A stretch of DNA of 64,000 bases from Varanus komodoensis (taxonomy: Eukaryota > Chordata > Lepidosauria > Squamata > Varanidae), in NCBI RefSeq assembly GCF_004798865.1, contig NW_025336126.1:1760586-1824585 (forward strand), written 5' to 3'. Numbering within the stretch: the first letter of the stretch is position 1; every line of letters begins with the position of its first letter. The notes under the pieces were generated by a model. It did not search any database. It saw only the letters and a program-made list of their open reading frames with translations, and was not told where the DNA came from. A program made the translations under genes and the position numbers. Shown here in pieces: positions 44,096 to 62,700 of the stretch.

Positions 44096-44649
44096 TGTAG
44101 CTTATTCCTTTATGAATTACAAGCAAAGCTTGCAGTGCCTTTAGATGGAGCTGTCAAGGTTGCATTCAATTATGAATAGGCCATCAAGGGTTGCAGTGTG
44201 TTTGACCTCTCACAGAATAAACACTGGTTGGGATTCCACATTCCCTCGACTTGGAGAATTCAAACATGCTGAGTTCCAAATGAGTAGTTGCCTAACCATT
44301 GGTCATGTTCCCCTTCCACTTATAGTGTGATTCAGTACAACTAAAATACATCAGTGAAAGAATTGCCCATGACAGGAAGCAGAAAGTTGATGGGCCCCAT
44401 TAAGACACCTGGCAAAAACCCTGTAGGCATACAGACACAAAGTGTTTGTTGTCTTTGATCCGGTGAATGCAGCCATAGTTCTTGCTGCCTGTGCAAATGA
44501 GAACCATGTTTTGCTGAGCAGAAGCCGCAGTCTATAGCAGGTATGTATACAAGCCAATAAAGCAGAAGAGAAGAAAGCTGAAAGATCTGAAGAAATGTTG
44601 GCAAAATTGGCCACAGCAGATTGTCATGGTAAGATTTCATCCTCTAGAG
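44096..44649. other. ZNF581 intron, nothing recognised
   Basis: No exon, RNA gene or named repeat is supported. Confidence 0.35.
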
Positions 44650-44784
44650 CAGGGAGGGGCAGCTAGTGGCTCCCCAGGTGTGTTGGACTGCAACAACCAT
44701 CAGCCCTTACCATTGGCTAAGCTGGCCAGCTGATGGGAGTTACAGTCCAGCAACATCTGAACAGCCGCAAGTTGCCTGTCTCTG
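44650..44784. mobile_element. Fold-back hAT-like MITE, full length
   Basis: Starts cagggaggggcagctagtgg and ends gcaagttgcctgtctctg, decayed inverted repeats of the 'cagggatggggaacctgtgg' type. Inside, 'gtgttggactgcaacaacca' pairs with 'tgggagttacagtccagcaa'. Flanking 8-mers ctctagag and ttccagag match at six of eight positions, fitting an old 8-bp hAT-type target duplication. No coding capacity. Confidence 0.65.
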
Positions 44785-45114
44785 TTCCAGAGAAGGCAAC
44801 ACAGAAAACATGAGTATCTAAAAGAAATGTGGAAAGGGCTCAGAAAAACATTATGTCAGCATCTAAGAATATAGTATCTGCACAGCTCCTCAGAGGCTAT
44901 CAAAGAGCAATATTAATTCTCAGGGGTAGCTTGTTCAACATTTGTGAGAATACCTGACCAGGCCTAATTCTGAGGGAAAGGAAAGGACTTTCCTGAGATG
45001 ACCACCTCCTCCCCAGCTATACCCAAGTGGGCCATACTTGTGCTGCTAGGGCAGCAAAAATGTAATCGAAGGAGAGCCTGGGGCTCTACTACCTTTTCCC
45101 ATTTGTGGTTCTGT

Positions 45115-45280
45115 CTCTGTCTAGTCCAACATTCTGTTTCCAACAGCAGCCAGAAAAATGCCTCTGGGAAGCTTATACAGCAGGGCACCAAAGAAGCAGT
45201 ATTCACATTGTTTATCCTTAGCATTTGGTATCCAGAGGTACACTGCCTCTGAACATGGAAGCTTATCTAAGCTATCATGG
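45115..45280 (+). mobile_element. Interspersed repeat ('ctagtccaacattctg' family)
   Basis: 'tctagtccaacattctgttt', 'aaaatgcctctgggaagctt', 'gcatttggtatccagaggta' and 'cactgcctctgaacatggaa' are the landmarks of a repeat that I know as common in squamates but cannot class. Other copies lie at 37035 (minus) and 58621. Confidence 0.5.
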
Positions 45281-46439
45281 CTAAAAGGAAGGCTTCAATG
45301 GTCACCATTGGCAAAGGTCAGGTAGATGGAGCCAATGGAAGGTATGGTGGGAGTGTATGGGTGGGGTAGGACTTGAAGCACATCCCCTTTTTGGATGCAA
45401 TAGCTGCCCCCCATCCAAAATCTAGTGGCTCTCCCACTTGAACATGGGGTAATGATCAACATACCAATAGGGTTACCCCCACTGATTAACTTAAAGGGCA
45501 GCATTTCTACATTGCTAGTCTTAAGAGACTCACACATGGCCTGAGAATGGGTATCAACATTCCCCAGCAAGATCTTGGTTGATGCTCATGTTACTTCCTC
45601 ACACAATTAAGATATCAACAACCAGTTCATTTAACACCCTGGCCCCAAACTTACCCAGCTTGGGTGGTGTGCCAAAGGCTCTGTCTCAGCTGTCATTTCT
45701 GCACCAAAGTCTCATGCCAAAGTAAGGCAGACACCAGAATGTCACCTTTGCTACCATCCTGGAAGGAAGTAAACTGTAATGTCCAGGTGAAGAAGAGAAG
45801 TCCTCTGGTGGCTCCCAATCCAACAGAGCAGTATCAGTTGACAGTGGGTGGCACTGATCGAAGTGAAGACATTAGTGGTACCAATCCAAGATGCATGCTG
45901 AGATCTGCTTGGCAGAACATGCCCCCATGTTACCATGAAGTAGGAGTAAGGGCTTCTTCACCTTGGCACCCAAGGCACAGCAAGCTGGCAGACAACAGCA
46001 AGCTGATCTAGAAGTACCAATCCAAAGAACAGCAAAGTTGCCCAAGGCACAAACTGTAGCAGTGATCCTGAAGAAAAGCCATGGGATAGGTGGCACCTAT
46101 CCAGCAGGTACAGCTGGCAGCAAGCAATAGCAACCCACTGTGGCAACGGAAAACAGATCCAAGCTGCTTAGTGGCCTTAAGGTTTGGTGGAGTTGGCACC
46201 GCGCTCCAAACGCCAGTTTGGAAACAGCCTCCGCCCACCCGCTTTATGGCAAGCAAAGGGGTTCCTATGATCACCGCGAACCAGCGTCCAAATGTGCCAG
46301 GTCCACCTTGCTCCCCTCCAAAACAATGCAGTGCATACAGTCTGCCCCCCCACCCCAGTCAGTTGCTCTTTAGCTGCTCCAGTGTCCTAAGGAAACAGAA
46401 GGGGAAACTAAGGATCAGAGAGGAGAGGGGAGGGAAATC
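45281..46439. other. ZNF581 intron, possible very old LINE remnant
   Basis: No exon recognised. The minus-strand frame at 45570-45295 begins MLGNVDTHSQ, faintly like the LGDFN-H motif of LINE endonucleases. The block 45870-46130 repeats short phrases (agtaccaatccaa at about 45876 and 46013; ccaaggcaca). Both are weak. Confidence 0.25.
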
Positions 46440-47260
46440 TCTGCAGAGGGCGGGTTTGGGGGGTTGGGGGTTTCTACCTAGCTCTTCCTGGGGGCGGAGA
46501 AGGGAGGTTGGAGGTGGTGGAGGAGGAGGAGGAGAAAGAGGAGGAGGAGGAGTGGGTGTCACAGCGAAAAGAGTCCTGTCGGAAACACAGCTGCTTCTCC
46601 CACCGGCTCCTGCTAAAGAGGTTCCCGGGGAAACATTCCTCCTCTCTCTCGCACCGGGGATGGAAACGGAGGTGGGGGAGAGATCCTCACTCACCCTGCA
46701 CAAAGCTAAGGGACCCCGGCACCCGGCAGCTGCCCCCCACCGCCCCGACCGCCACTCGAAACCTACTGGGACCCTCCTTCACTTTGCTCCTCCTCGACTC
46801 CAAAATTAGGACATCAGTTCTGCGCAGCCCCGGAATCCGGTCGCGCGGCCCGTGAAGCCTTCGAGCAGGGAGCGCTCGCCGTCACGCAGGAGCGCGCGGG
46901 GCCCCGAGGCCGCCTCGCCTCTTCCACTGAGGCATCGCTGGGGCAGCCCAGGGCAGCCAAGGGGAAGGTGGCTGGGGGGCTCTAGGGGGAAGGGTGTGTG
47001 GCTTGAGCCCCGGAACTGCTCTTGCCAGGCTGAAATCCTCCGCGTGCTGCTCTGGGACGAAGTGCCCGCCACCGACATCCCCTCGGGGGGAAAAGATGCT
47101 TCAGAGGACCGAGTATCAAGAAGTGAAGCGGCCAGGAGCCCAGGGGTCCCGCCTGCGCGTCTCGCCCGCTGCCCAGGGCACCCGGGGGTCGGACCCTCTG
47201 CCATCACCACTCTCTCTAGCCCCAGCCCTGGCGCAGGCAGTCGGTTGGCCACTGTAGGAA
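46440..47260 (-). promoter_or_regulatory. CpG-island promoter and 5' exon of ZNF581
   Basis: CG-dense from about 46640 to 47250 (gtcgcgcggcccgtgaag, gagcgcgcggggccccgagg). On the minus strand the donor CAGG|GTGAGT gives an exon end at 46695, which can join the ZNF581 acceptor at 43251. A GGA-rich tract lies at 46509-46553. No TATA box seen. Confidence 0.55.
46509..46553 (+). repeat. (GGA)n purine tract
   Basis: Imperfect GGA/GAG repeats within the ZNF581 promoter region. Purine-only strand. Confidence 0.8.
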
Positions 47261-49464
47261 CAGAGGGCATTCTAAACGCCCCTGATCTAGCATGGCTCTT
47301 ACGTCCTCACATTTATTCCTCTGTTCCCTAGCACATCACCACAAACCAGACGCAAGTTCCGGATTCCTCTCCAGCCAAAATCCACTAGAGCTCCCTTACC
47401 CTTTCCCCAGCCCAGAGGAAGTGCTAGCTCCATGCCACTTCCAATGCAAGTACTTTGGCTTCATGTTTTAGTCAACCTGTTCTCCACTCCCCACCCTGGC
47501 TTCTGCCTGAACTGTTAAGTAGAAAAACATCAGGTCCAGCCCCTGTCAAAGAGTGTGTAGTGATGATGATGATGGAAGTATATCTGCCTGTTTGTTTACC
47601 AGTGCCAGAGTGATGTGAAACCTATACACCTGAAACTTGGCATGCATACGAAGAAGACCCTAAGGGTGTGCCATTCAGGGTATCTGTTTTTTTAAAAAAA
47701 ATTGCATTATGTTTAAATAATGTTAATGTATCCTTGGATTTCAAGCCTCTAGTACCATCTTCAGACACTAGATGGAAGATTTCCCTAACCATCACATAGC
47801 TTAGTGGTCCATACAGTTTGATGGGAAAAGTAAGACAGACAGAGTTATATGGCTGTGCATTCCCCCTGCTGTGGGGCAGCCCTTGTCTCGTGGAAATGCA
47901 TTGGACAAAACCCTCCATTCCTCAGGCTCTTATAGGGGCGCATGTGTGGGAGAGGATCATAGGAAAGTTAGTTTTCCCACCTGATGAAATGAATGACACC
48001 AAATCCTTGATGATATCTAAGGTGAAATGGCTATTACTAAAATCAGGAGGGCAGTTGAGTTTAGCACCACCATCAGATGAGACAGCAGTAGGAGCCTGGA
48101 GGATTCCTGGATTCTTCATGACCCATGAAGCTGGTTGATGGGAGATTCAGGACAGATACAAGTTAAACAATAAAATCATTGTTTATTGTTGCAATCGTAA
48201 GATACTATTTTACTTATCCTATTATTGAACAAATGGTATCCAAACCTGTTGAATGACGTATGTAAAACTGGACCGTAAATGGACACCACTGATAACCACC
48301 AGAAACCACCTGCCCAGGTGGATAGACTGGGATCAGATTAGTACTAATTCTAAACAGATCTCTTAATAAATCTTGTTCTCTCTAGATGAACTTGGAATTT
48401 TGGCTTCTGCCCTACCTTAACTATTACATGTAGGTAGAGCCTTTCAGCAGTTAAGGATTTCTTTGCTCTTCTTTTCCCTCTAGTACAGAGATGCAATAAC
48501 ACCAGCCTTAAATCTTTGTGGTCCAAACATTCAACCCACAGCCATATGCTTTCCCTCACCCTGGCTCATCTTCCTCTTTGGATGGCCTTGATCTGTGAAA
48601 TTTTGTGCTAATGAAGGACATGTATTAGAAGCTGGAGTCTGTGTACATAGGGGTGGGGAGTCAATGAAAAGAAACCTGTCTTATCATCCAACTTGGCTTT
48701 TAGTGACCTTGCTAATATAAAAAGTGCTGTATTTCTGTTCACCATTGTCCTTTATCTACCAAGGAATCTATATGTTTTGTCTAAGTTTGGAAACAAATTC
48801 AAGTCTCAACAGGATTTGTATTTTTAGAAATGAGAAAATCAGCCGATACCAAGATTCTTTGTCTCAACCATCCTAGGTGCAAACTGAAACTAGCTGACAC
48901 TGCAAATACATTTATTTATTTATTTAGGTTTATATTCTAAAAAGTCATCAAAGTGATCTACAGCAGTTTCAAACTATAAAGCTTAAAATAATGAAAACAA
49001 AAACAGTTAAAAAATAAGCTACTCACCTATAAAAAAGAAAACATGTATCTTTGCGTCTTTTCCAAAGGCCAAGAAAGTAGTGGTCAATTGTAGTTCGTAT
49101 TTGGAGACAATGGTGGTAAAATCCCTTTCACATCTGCCTGACAATCCATTTAAGACTGCTCCCTTCTTCATGGACTTAAGACTAACCATTCATGGCTTTC
49201 ACACCTAGGGAACAATCCTAAGCATTGCTATGGGAAAAGTAGGACTTTTTTCCATCCAAGCAAGCATCGGATTGCTCATCAGGTACGCTTTCTGCTCCTC
49301 CATCCTTCTCTCCCTCTTTTAGTAACATCTTGCCTAGTGAAGAGATTAGGAGATCTTGAATGCTGGTCCAAAATGTTGAGCACATTTAACTGTACATAAC
49401 ATAAAGCTAATTGTGGATTTTGGCTTTTTTCATGGACAAAGCATGCTTTAGCTTCTTTAAGGCA
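47261..49464. other. Intergenic DNA between ZNF581 and CCDC106
   Basis: No gene recognised. A tttatttatttattta stretch at 48910-48930 followed by 'ggtttatattctaaaaag' looks like the tail of a decayed minus-strand LINE or SINE. Confidence 0.35.
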
Positions 49465-49578
49465 TAATCTGATGCAAGTTTAGACAGAAGAAAGGTCTAC
49501 AACTTCTAGCATGCCTCAGCCAGCATAACTGGGAATTGTAGGCCGTTTTTCTGTCTAAACTTGCAGAGGATTGTGACT
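49465..49578. mobile_element. Fold-back MITE with long inverted arms
   Basis: The left arm (gatgcaagtttagacagaag, then gtctacaacttctagcatgc) is mirrored by the right arm (gcataactgggaattgtagg, then ttctgtctaaacttgc). The arms pair over about 45 bp with few mismatches around a short loop. No coding capacity. The right arm contains the complement of ctacaattcccagttatg, a ZNF143-like motif (49523-49541). Confidence 0.7.
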
Positions 49579-50469
49579 TTAAGCCCCGTTAGAAACATAG
49601 TCACCCACCCCACCTCCACACGCCTCATACAACTGTTCTTAAACAATACATGCGTATGGTATATTAAAAAATAAACAACACTGTGAAACAAACCCAGATC
49701 CATTCTTCCCTTTCATATCCACACAAAGAAAGCAATAGATGGCAAATATGTAATATGTTTAGGGTTAGGCCTTCCTTGGAGTCTTCTGCCTTCTCCCACC
49801 TGCTAGGATAATGACCAGGCACTGGGAGCCTATTTTTAATCTTAATTATGGGTTTTGGCATTAAAATCATGCCTGTACTTGCACATTCTGGGCGCCGTTC
49901 TAGCATCCTTATAAACTCCCCTGCATTCTTCTACAATCATCTGGGCCTCCAGTTATAGCAAGGGTTAGGGTTTGCCCTTGGCTTGTTTGCTATATTTATT
50001 TTCTTTATTCCAAACCAAATCGAAACCCCACTTTTACATGGAAAATGGAGGTCCACCACTCTTGGTCATGTGCCAGCCTATCCCACTCGCTGGCTTTTCC
50101 ACCCTGTTCTTTTGAGCCATCTGAGTGTCGCAACCAAAGGCAAGATGCTAGGAGTGGGACATTCCCACCCTAAAAGGCTTCCTTTGTGCAGGAGGAACAG
50201 TCAATTATACCCATGTTTAAAGCCCAGCATGCTTTTGGTCCACACCAGGCCTGGCCATATAATTAGGCAGAATGATGCAGTGGCCCAGGCTGTGATGTAA
50301 ACAGGTGTGACTGGGAGGCAGTGCACCTGGAAAGCGGAATGGTGGATCTACAACAGAAATAGCCAAGTGGGGATGGGGATGGCCTATTCCATTCTAATCA
50401 CAGCAGGTGTCATTTTAAAAAGTAAATATAATCATTAGAATAGATTGTGTCTTCCAACCTGAAATTACA
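49579..50469. other. Intergenic DNA, nothing recognised
   Basis: No gene, RNA or named repeat. Confidence 0.35.
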
Positions 50470-50870
50470 CTGAACATGACACTCAACATCCGAGGCCTTC
50501 CTCCGAGTGCCACCTCCAAGGAAGGTGTGGAGAATGGCCAAAAGGTAGAGGGCCTTCTCAGTGGCAGCCCCCAGTTATGAATTAATCCCTCCACTGAGGC
50601 CTCATTGGCATCAACTCTGTCAGCACCAGGTTAAGACCCTCCTGTTACTGCTATGCACTTAATGGTAGTTCAAGGCCACACACTGAGGCATTTATGGCAG
50701 CCATCTTTTTAACAAGTCTGGTATTTTGGCTGAAATTATGTTTAGGTGTTTAAACTATTTTTAAATTGCATATGTTTTATTATCTGAATTGGTGCATTTT
50801 ATGAATCATTGTGAACTGCTCAGAGAGCTTCAGCTATTGGGTGGTACAGAAAACAACCAATAATAATCAG
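50470..50870 (+). mobile_element. L2-type LINE 3' end, plus strand
   Basis: Near 50545-50645 translated pieces read RAFSVAAP..., then ...LIPPLRP..., then ...VKTLLL, matching the 'RAFSVAAPtlWN-LP...fKtLLl' end of L2-type reading frames. An AT-rich 3' UTR follows, ending 'attgggtggtacagaaaaca'. Truncated and decayed. Confidence 0.65.
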
Positions 50871-51249
50871 TATAGGTATCAGTATATCCTTCATTCTATT
50901 TGGAGGTGCTCAGCACACACTCAGAGGCACTCTTTCTTCCTAACATGTACTAAGGTCAGGCCCTGACAGCATTCCAGACAAAACAGCCTGCAAGGCCTGA
51001 ACTTCCTCTGCTTAGGCAAACTGTGCGATACATTAGGATTAACAAGCTGGAGGGGGAAGAGTATGGAGAATTTCTGTAGGCACGTGACCGGATGGCCAAG
51101 GCAGTGCGGAAAGTCTAATCGTTGCATGCCCTTGTTATGACTTTTTCCTCTGCTTCACCTCAATACTTCACACGTGCACGCATCACCTGGCTTCCGGCAA
51201 GCAGAATGTGCGAACTGATTCCTGTGCAATGAAGCGACAGCGGGCATAG
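50871..51249. other. Upstream flank of CCDC106 promoter
   Basis: Nothing recognised. CG content rises at the right edge. Confidence 0.35.
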
Positions 51250-52252
51250 GATGACCCTAAATCCATTTTTCTACCGCTATAGTCATCACAGCTCGTTCAC
51301 ACGTGCAGGTCGTAACTCCATGTGCACGCATCCCTCCTTCTCCCGTACCGATAAACCGTCCCTGCGTGAAAAAGGCCCGGGATTTTGTTTCCAGCCGCAG
51401 ATTCCTCGTTCTCTGCCCAGGTTCTGCCACCATCCCTTCCCACCTCAAGGTTTTCGTGCGCCTCCTCCGTCTCCTGACACGCCTCTTCCCGCCGCACTTT
51501 CCAAGCGCTCCCCTGCGCTCTCTGCTTGCTTGCTGCCTGGCGCTACTTGTTTGGACGCTCCGCGGTGGATGCGGCCGCAGGAGCAAGGTAAGGAGTTCGT
51601 CGGCCTGGCTGGAGCAGGGGAGACAGACTCTGCCCGCACCCCTCGACTTCCCTGGATCTTTGCCTGCCCGCTGCCCACCCCCTCCTGCGTTCCAGGAACG
51701 CTGCCGGTTCCCTGGAGGTCGGCCCCCGAAATATGCCATGCCGAAAAGCCTCCGGGCGCTGCGCCCGGGGCGCACGGAAGGTCCCCGCTTGGCGTTCCAA
51801 AGTGCCAGGAGCACGTCGCCAGCGAAATTTGGAGAGGGGAGGAGAAAAGCAGGGAGGCATCCTTCATCATAGGGCATCAGCAGCCGGGGCCATTTTGGAG
51901 TTGTGGTAATGGGCTCTGATTTTCTTTGCCAGACGCCCATTTGGATTGGGAGGGGACCGGCTCGGGTGGCCGATCTCCCCCCTCCCTCCTCGGGCGATTC
52001 ATTGGCGCTGGTGGCGTCGTCAGGTCGATCCGGTATATAAGGAGTTTGCGTGGGAGAAGCTGATATTTGCTGGGATGCGGGCCAGGAGGGGGGCGCTGAG
52101 GAGGGGGCTGCGGGGTGGTGGGCCTCGCTGTGCCTCTTTTGGCTGCGAGTTGGGCAGGAGAGAATCTGCAGGTCGGTTTAGGAGCACGTGATAGTAATGG
52201 GGAGGGGGCGCCGTTTGCCGGGCAAGGAAAACGTCTTTGAGGACAAGGAAGG
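51250..52252 (+). promoter_or_regulatory. CpG-island promoter and 5' exon(s) of CCDC106
   Basis: About 1 kb of CG-rich DNA. Plus-strand donors GCAAG|GTAAGG (exon end 51587) and AAGG|GTAAGT-like at 52251 bracket it, so there may be two alternative first exons. The second lies about 210 bp after a TATATAA at 52034-52040. The first CCDC106 coding exon has its acceptor at 55508-55509. The link to CCDC106 is by strand and distance, about 3.3 kb. Confidence 0.55.
52034..52040 (+). promoter_or_regulatory. Candidate TATA box
   Basis: GGTATATAAGG in a GC-rich setting, well placed for a start near 52065-52070. Plus orientation fits CCDC106. Confidence 0.45.
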
Positions 52253-53799
52253 TAAGTGGGGTGTCGATGCTGCGAATGGGGTCTGACTGGGCCAGAAGCC
52301 CCTTTTGGGCTTTGGAGAAGTGGCCCAGCCAAGGCATGTTGTTGGCCCAACCAGCAGCAGTGCAGGATCTGGACACCATGCCCCAACATCCCTTGCAGCG
52401 TCCCAGGTGATCCTGGGGCATGACACTCATTCTGGCTGCACTCTGCTTCATAGGCACCCCTAGAGACTCGCCTTCCCTCCGATGGCATTGCTTGAGCTCC
52501 TGGTGCAGTTGGCCCAGCCCCGACCTTTGCTTCAGATTTCACGTCCACAGACCAGAGTGATTGATTTCGGGATTTAGGTGAGACTGCTGGAGAACAGTGC
52601 GTGGCCAGAAGGGGGGTGGCTAGGGAAAAGGGCATCTGGGGATCTAGGAACAGCAGTACCCCTGCTTATGAAACATGCCTATGGCTATGGCCCTCTTTTC
52701 CATGTATAAAAGCAAACAAAACTCAGGGTAGCTTACAAAAAGCAATACCAAGTGGTCATATTACTAGTTGTATGCTCCCTTTTGGTAGATGTTACACCCA
52801 ATTAACAAATACACCCCTTATACCATCCAGTTCCTACATGGATAAGTAATTATCCAGTAGTGACTTAAATCTGGGAGGCTGTGCATAGAGGATGAATTAT
52901 GGGGTGCTGCAGGGGTCCCTGCTCTAGCCATGGAAATATTTTATATAAGGGAGTGGGTGCCATTGCCCTACTTTGAGCAAATTAGTGGAGATTTGGGAAG
53001 CAAGTGGAGCACAGGCTGGACATGAAAGGAGAGAAGGGTGATGACCTAGTACTATGCTACTTTGTGGGATTTTAGCCGGAGTCATAAAGCACTTTTTCCT
53101 TAGGATCCAGTCCCTTCATGTACTCTCTTTTGTAACTGCATCTTACAACAAACTTATATAATATCCTCGTATCATCTAAGTATGCATTACCGAAGGGAGT
53201 TGAACCTGAGGATTATGGCTTTCCTCAGATGGGTGTTCTGAGAGAGGATGCAGAAACGCTTGGGCCACAGTTAAGTTCATTGTGGTACATGGATAATGCG
53301 AAGATGGTGGAGATGGATGGACCAAGGAGAAGCAATATCATTTGAAGATGAGGAGGAGCGGGAGGAGAGCAGTGGTGTTGAACTGAGCGGCATTTAGACA
53401 AGGCTGATGGGATTGGGGAGAGGCTGAAACCCACAGGCTGAGCTGAAGGGTGAAACCCAGAGTCTTTTGCACTGCTGTCAGACTTTTAGGTGTTTAAGCA
53501 GCCAGGCAACTGCGATTCTCCACTCCTCTGAGCCGTCCACAGCCCAGAGCAATACCTGGGAGAATTGGTGAGGAGGCTGAACATGGCTGCGTGGGGTGTG
53601 GAGGTGAGCAGAGACAGGGCTTGCTTGACTTCCCCATAGGAGGGAGACTGGTGAGGAGCCACTCTTCAGGCGCCTGCCCCACCTGGACTCTCCGCTCTTC
53701 CACGCCAGGGCCCTCGTCCACAAGCAGCCTTTTGGGAGGGATCCTCATAATTCACGATCTGTTGATATGTACACTGCATGTGTGCGTCATTTTAAAGCA
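52253..53799 (+). other. CCDC106 5' intron, no gene seen
   Basis: Open frames on both strands near 52.3-52.6 and 53.5-53.75 kb are not recognisable and sit in GC-rich DNA. Confidence 0.35.
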
Positions 53800-54125
53800 T
53801 CCGTTCCCTTTTCTTCTAAATACAGTGAAGAGAAGTGCCGGGATATGTAGTGGTGACAGGTATAGGCTGAAGAGAATTTCAGGGATGGAGCCCTGGCATA
53901 TGGCTCCATATGTTATTTGTTTCTCGGCGCCAGGCGAAGACCTTTTTATTCAAACGTCATCTTAATTGCTAATATTATTTGCTTAATTCTTCGGCCAGGG
54001 CGACTTATTTTATAATGTTAATGTGTTTTATATTTTTAGTGTTTTATATTTTAACTGATGTTTTGTAAGCCGCCCCGAGGCTTCGGCAAATGGGGCGGCA
54101 TAGAAATTTTTAAATAAATAAATAA
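53800..54125 (+). mobile_element. L2-type LINE 3' end, plus strand
   Basis: The short peptide phrase FSAPGEDLFIQ near 53920-53955 resembles the 'APg-KtfLF' end of L2-type frames. The tail 'ttgtaagccgccccgaggct', 'aaatggggcggcatagaaat' and aaataaataaataa is typical of squamate L2-like 3' ends. Decayed. Confidence 0.6.
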
Positions 54126-55509
54126 GGCACAAGACCAGCAGCATCCAAGGTGCTGAGCTGTCTGCAACACATGACGGTTATTAGAAATAAACAGTTCTCC
54201 CCACCCTGGGCTTTCTGGTATGAATTACCTTAGAGAACAGGGAGTGGAAAAGGTGTGAGACCTTGAGGATGTGGCAATTAATGGTTTCTTTCTGTTCTGT
54301 TCTGTTCTTCCTCTGGGCCAAAACCAGCCAGTGGAGTCCCCAGAGGTCCATACCGCCTTCCCTGCCAACACCAGGAGTTGGTCTGTTCCCCCATTCTAAA
54401 AGGCTCAATTACTGACCACAGGAGCTGTAAGTTAAACCTGTGCTGGTGATCTTGATGTTTTGGCCCTGGCCTCTTTGCCTTTGGGCTCCTCCATCCCTGG
54501 AAAGCAGCCCACAAACCTTCATCACTCACAGCCTTGAAACTTCCAATGGTAACGTGCATGTGTGAAGTTGTCATCACAGATCAGATGACACCAGAGTATT
54601 CGCAGCACCTCAGTCATTGCCATTTTTAAGTCATTTGGTCACCCCTAGAACAGCAAGTGCGTGCGTGTGTGAACTGAAATCTCTTATCCCAGGCTGGGTT
54701 GCGAAAAATAAGCTTCCCTGAGAGACAGATGATCTGACACACTGTTTTCGCAGGGAAGGCACCCCAAATATGTAGCTCTTTCAGAGCACCACCCTCTCTG
54801 CTTCATATTTGCAAAGGCATCGGTTTGCTCCACTTCCAGCCTCCTGATTACAGGATTGTTTCTCTGGGATCCTGCAACCTACTGGTTTCCTCTTTTGTCT
54901 TTGCCTAGGTGTTTGGTGTTATTTCCAGGGGGATCCGTATTTTAACAGAGGACCCTGGAACTCCAAGTGTCAACCTGGCTCAGGTAGATATCCTTCTACG
55001 TTCTGAGGAGGGGGTTCTTGAGAAACTAGGATCCCCTAAAGAGACGTTGCGGCACAGTTTTGGGATTGGGGCAGCAATGAGCAAAGAGAACTTGGTTCAA
55101 ATTCTCTCTCAGCAGTGAAACTCACTGGGCAAGTTTGGGCCAGTTAACAATCTCTTTGTAGTCTCACCCACTGTTGTTCTGAGGACTGTGGTAGCAAATT
55201 CCATGATTTAACTATGACTGAGTAAAACACAAAAACCCCTGCCTTTTATCCATCCTGCTTACACCATACAAAGGAAAGCCGCAACCCTATTGGCTTTCAA
55301 GATTTCAGGTATGCAGTTTCCTACCTTCCCATGAAGATCTGCATTATAAGATCTCCACTGCCACAGACGCACAAACACAAACGGCAGCACTAACCTTATA
55401 GACTGAGAAAGAGAGCAGCATTTTGAAGGAGACAGCATTCAAAATAACCACAAGGTTTCTAGGGTTTACAATCCATGTGCCTCGTTACAGTGCTTCTCCT
55501 CTTCTTCAG
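54126..55509 (+). other. CCDC106 5' intron, nothing firm
   Basis: A good acceptor-like ttttgtctttgcctag at about 54909 could start an alternative leader exon, but no matching exon is established. It ends in the real acceptor cctcttcttcag (AG 55508-55509). Confidence 0.35.
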
Positions 55510-55545
55510 GTTGGTAGTATCCGTCCAGCTCGGGGCGGGAGGACA

Positions 55546-62700
<7,155 letters not shown>

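Noticed and set aside
46090-46809. 239-codon plus-strand frame
   Set aside because: Runs from repeat-like DNA into the GGA tract and the CpG island; the composition is explained by these.
51877-52635. 252-codon minus-strand frame, and frames of about 220 codons on both strands at 51.25-51.94 kb
   Set aside because: All lie in the CCDC106 CpG island, overlap each other on both strands, and have low-complexity composition without known motifs.
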